A stretch of DNA of 9,115 nt from CALKWS01 sp048594865 (GTDB taxonomy: Bacteria > Actinomycetota > Actinomycetes > Actinomycetales > Beutenbergiaceae): NCBI GenBank assembly GCA_048594865.1, contig JBMDWZ010000234.1:1-9115 (forward strand). The letters run 5' to 3'. Positions 7,773-9,115 of this stretch are shown here, one piece after another. Position numbers and translations under genes: made by a program. The notes beneath the pieces were generated by a model. The model made no database searches. It was not told the DNA's origin and saw only the letters and a list, made by a program, of their open reading frames with translations. The stretch's first letter is position 1, and every line of letters starts with the position of its first letter.

Positions 7773-8608
7773 CAGCGCATCTCCCCGCCATGAGTTGGTG
7801 AGCCGCCATGCAGTGCCTCTCGGACGGCGGTGATCATGTGGAAGTAGCCGGACTCCTCGCGCAGCTCAGCGGTTCGCGCTCCCGGCTTCGGCAGCGCCAT
7901 GGGCACGATCTCGGCGATCTGGCCGGGGCGCGGTGACATCACCACGACGCGATCGGACAGGTACACCGCCTCGGGGATCGAGTGGGTCACGAACACCACC
8001 GCGGCGCCGGTCTCGGCACAGATCTTCAGCAGTTCGGTCTGCATCCGCTCCCGAGTCATTTCATCCAGGGCGCCGAAGGGCTCGTCCATGAGTAGCAGGT
8101 CGGGTCTGCGCGCCAGCGCGCGGGCGATGGCGACCCGCTGCTGCATGCCTCCGGAGAGCTCATCGGGGTAGCGGCCGGCGAAGTCCGACAGGGACACCAT
8201 CTCCAGCAGGTCCGCCACCCGCTGGCGCGCCTGGGCTTTGGCGGTGCCGTGCAGTTCCAGCGGCAGGGCAACGTTGGCCGCCACGGTGCGCCAGGGCAGT
8301 AGGCCTGCCTGTTGGAAGGCGATTCCGTAGTCCTGGTCTTTTCTGGCGACCGCGGCGCTCTTACCGAACACCGTCAGTGACCCGGCGGTGGGTTGGTCCA
8401 GATCTGCGATCAGCCGCATCAAGGTGGACTTTCCGCACCCAGAGGGGCCGATCAGGGACACGAACTCACCCGCGGCAACGCTCAGGTCGATGCTCGACAG
8501 TGCCTGGACGTCGCCGGACTTGGTGGCGAACGTTTTGTCCACCCCGCGCGCGTGCACAGCGATGCCCGGATCGGCCTTTCCTTGACTGGCACTGGTCTCA
8601 GCGCTCAC
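7772..8608 (-). CDS. ABC transporter ATP-binding protein (SsuB/TauB/ThiZ type)
   Basis: 278 residues from the GTG start. The nucleotide-binding domain is complete: Walker A GPSGCGKST (54-62), Q-loop Gln99 (AFQQAGLLPW), signature LSGGMQQR (151-158), Walker B LLLMDEP (171-177) with Glu176, D-loop ALD (180-182) and switch His209 (FVTHSIPEA). The order and the AFQ..GLLPWRTV..N segment match importers for nitrate, sulfonates, taurine and pyrimidine precursors. It powers uptake through permeases 1 and 2. The GTG at 8606-8608 is chosen because it gives a 4-nt GTGA overlap with the permease 2 stop, has GAGGAGG just upstream, and yields a normal family length. The in-frame extension to 9034 lies entirely inside the permease 2 gene. 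The C-terminal 50 residues after the conserved core carry no recognised domain. Confidence 0.95.
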   Translation of the reverse strand: MSAETSASQGKADPGIAVHARGVDKTFATKSGDVQALSSIDLSVAAGEFVSLIGPSGCGKSTLMRLIADLDQPTAGSLTVFGKSAAVARKDQDYGIAFQQAGLLPWRTVAANVALPLELHGTAKAQARQRVADLLEMVSLSDFAGRYPDELSGGMQQRVAIARALARRPDLLLMDEPFGALDEMTRERMQTELLKICAETGAAVVFVTHSIPEAVYLSDRVVVMSPRPGQIAEIVPMALPKPGARTAELREESGYFHMITAVREALHGGSPTHGGEMR

Positions 8609-9115
8609 GCGCCCTCCTCGGCTCGTCGGTACTTGCCCAGCATCAGGCCCAGCACGGCCACCGACCCGGCGGCCACTAGGCCTAGGGCGATCGCCCCGAA
8701 GATGGGCCCCCAGGCCTTCGCCGGATCGCCACTGGCCTGCCCGGCGAACTGAATCAGCAGCCTGCCGATCCCGCCGCGTAGGCCCGTGGACACCTCGGCC
8801 ACGACGGCTCCGATCACCGCGTTGGCCGCCCCCAACCGCAGTGCCGCCAGCAGGTAAGGCACAGCGGCCGGAAACCGCAACGTGCGCACCGTGGCCCACC
8901 AGCCCACGGCGTAGGTGTGCATGAGTTCGGTGTGTATTCGCTCGGGAGATTGCAGCCCCTTGAGCGCGCCCACCGCGATCGGGAAGAACGCCAAATATGA
9001 GGCGATCAGCGCGACCGTCATCCAGTTCTGCCACTCAAAGGCGCCCACCTGCAGTCGTGAACCCCAGGAGGACACCACCGGGGCGAAGGCGATCAGCGGC
9101 ACCGTCTGGGACAGG
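8605..9115 (-). CDS. ABC transporter permease 2 (BPD_transp_1), C-terminal part; 5' end outside window
   Basis: 169 residues are visible, reading in from the window edge as LSQTVPLIAFAPVV, which is the middle of a binding-protein-dependent permease (about 100 residues are missing upstream). The GTG at 9100-9102 inside this stretch is an internal codon and not a start. The EAA-type coupling loop begins ELMHTYAVGWWATVRTLRFP, followed by AAVPYLLAALRLGAANAVIGAVVAEV. A last membrane segment lies near the C-terminus (GPIFGAIALGLVAAGSVAVLG, split here as two parts of one helix), then a basic tail KYRRAEEGA. Compared with permease 1 the loop between the middle helices is longer (SSWGSRLQVGAFEWQNW). 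The two permeases share LMHTYA and the same 19 nt at that site but differ elsewhere, so they are old paralogues. The TGA at 8605-8607 overlaps the ATPase GTG. Confidence 0.92.
   Translation of the reverse strand, partial: LSQTVPLIAFAPVVSSWGSRLQVGAFEWQNWMTVALIASYLAFFPIAVGALKGLQSPERIHTELMHTYAVGWWATVRTLRFPAAVPYLLAALRLGAANAVIGAVVAEVSTGLRGGIGRLLIQFAGQASGDPAKAWGPIFGAIALGLVAAGSVAVLGLMLGKYRRAEEGA
8613..8619 (-). promoter_or_regulatory. Ribosome binding site deciding the ATPase GTG start
   Basis: The minus strand reads GAGGAGG ending 4 nt before the GTG at 8606-8608, inside the last codons of permease 2. It supports initiation at GTG with translational coupling. Confidence 0.7.

Noticed and set aside
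8609..9034. N-terminal extension of the ATPase to 9034
   Set aside because: It lies entirely within the permease 2 gene; the GTG at 8608 with GAGGAGG and a GTGA overlap gives normal family length.
9100..9102. GTG as the start of permease 2
   Set aside because: The frame stays open to the window edge and the preceding residues LSQT continue the conserved permease segment, so the gene is truncated by the window.

Overview
The window is GC-rich bacterial DNA with dense, short-gapped genes and frequent GTG/ATG start-stop overlaps. The 3' end of an HNH endonuclease of the DUF222/13E12-repeat type, a Tat-exported alkaline-phosphatase-superfamily enzyme and the strong G/C codon bias together point to a high-GC actinomycete (Actinomycetota). 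The genus cannot be fixed from sequence reading alone.

Layout. Positions 1-186 (+) carry the end of a DUF222/HNH gene. Positions 187-476 are a non-coding stretch with inverted repeats and a 15-bp tandem repeat. Positions 477-1766 (-) encode a secreted alkaline-phosphatase-superfamily hydrolase with a Tat signal. Positions 1767-2097 form a divergent intergenic region dominated by an array of five 28-bp monomers. Positions 2098-2718 (+) encode a small class I SAM-dependent methyltransferase. Its stop codon lies 1 nt from the stop of the convergent operon that fills the rest of the window.

The main unit is a minus-strand operon read from the right edge to 2720. Its order is permease 2 (5' end outside the window), ABC ATPase, permease 1, NMT1/THI5-like substrate-binding lipoprotein, class III omega-aminotransferase, and CoA-acylating (methyl)malonate-semialdehyde dehydrogenase. 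The first three genes are translationally coupled (GTGA and TGATG overlaps). The lipoprotein and the enzymes follow after short gaps holding an 18-bp repeat array and a strong GC hairpin. The simplest reading is an uptake-and-degradation unit. A small nitrogenous compound is imported, processed to a beta-amino acid such as beta-alanine or beta-aminoisobutyrate, transaminated to (methyl)malonate semialdehyde, and oxidised to acetyl-CoA or propionyl-CoA. This resembles the lower half of reductive pyrimidine catabolism, but the ring-opening enzymes that would prove it are not in the window.

The most notable single observation is that the dehydrogenase has His (residue 153) where the aldehyde dehydrogenase superfamily has its near-invariant oxyanion-hole Asn. 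The two non-identical permeases of the transporter and the ABABB repeat array are also worth a second look. No RNA genes, insertion sequences, CRISPR arrays or prophage genes were seen.
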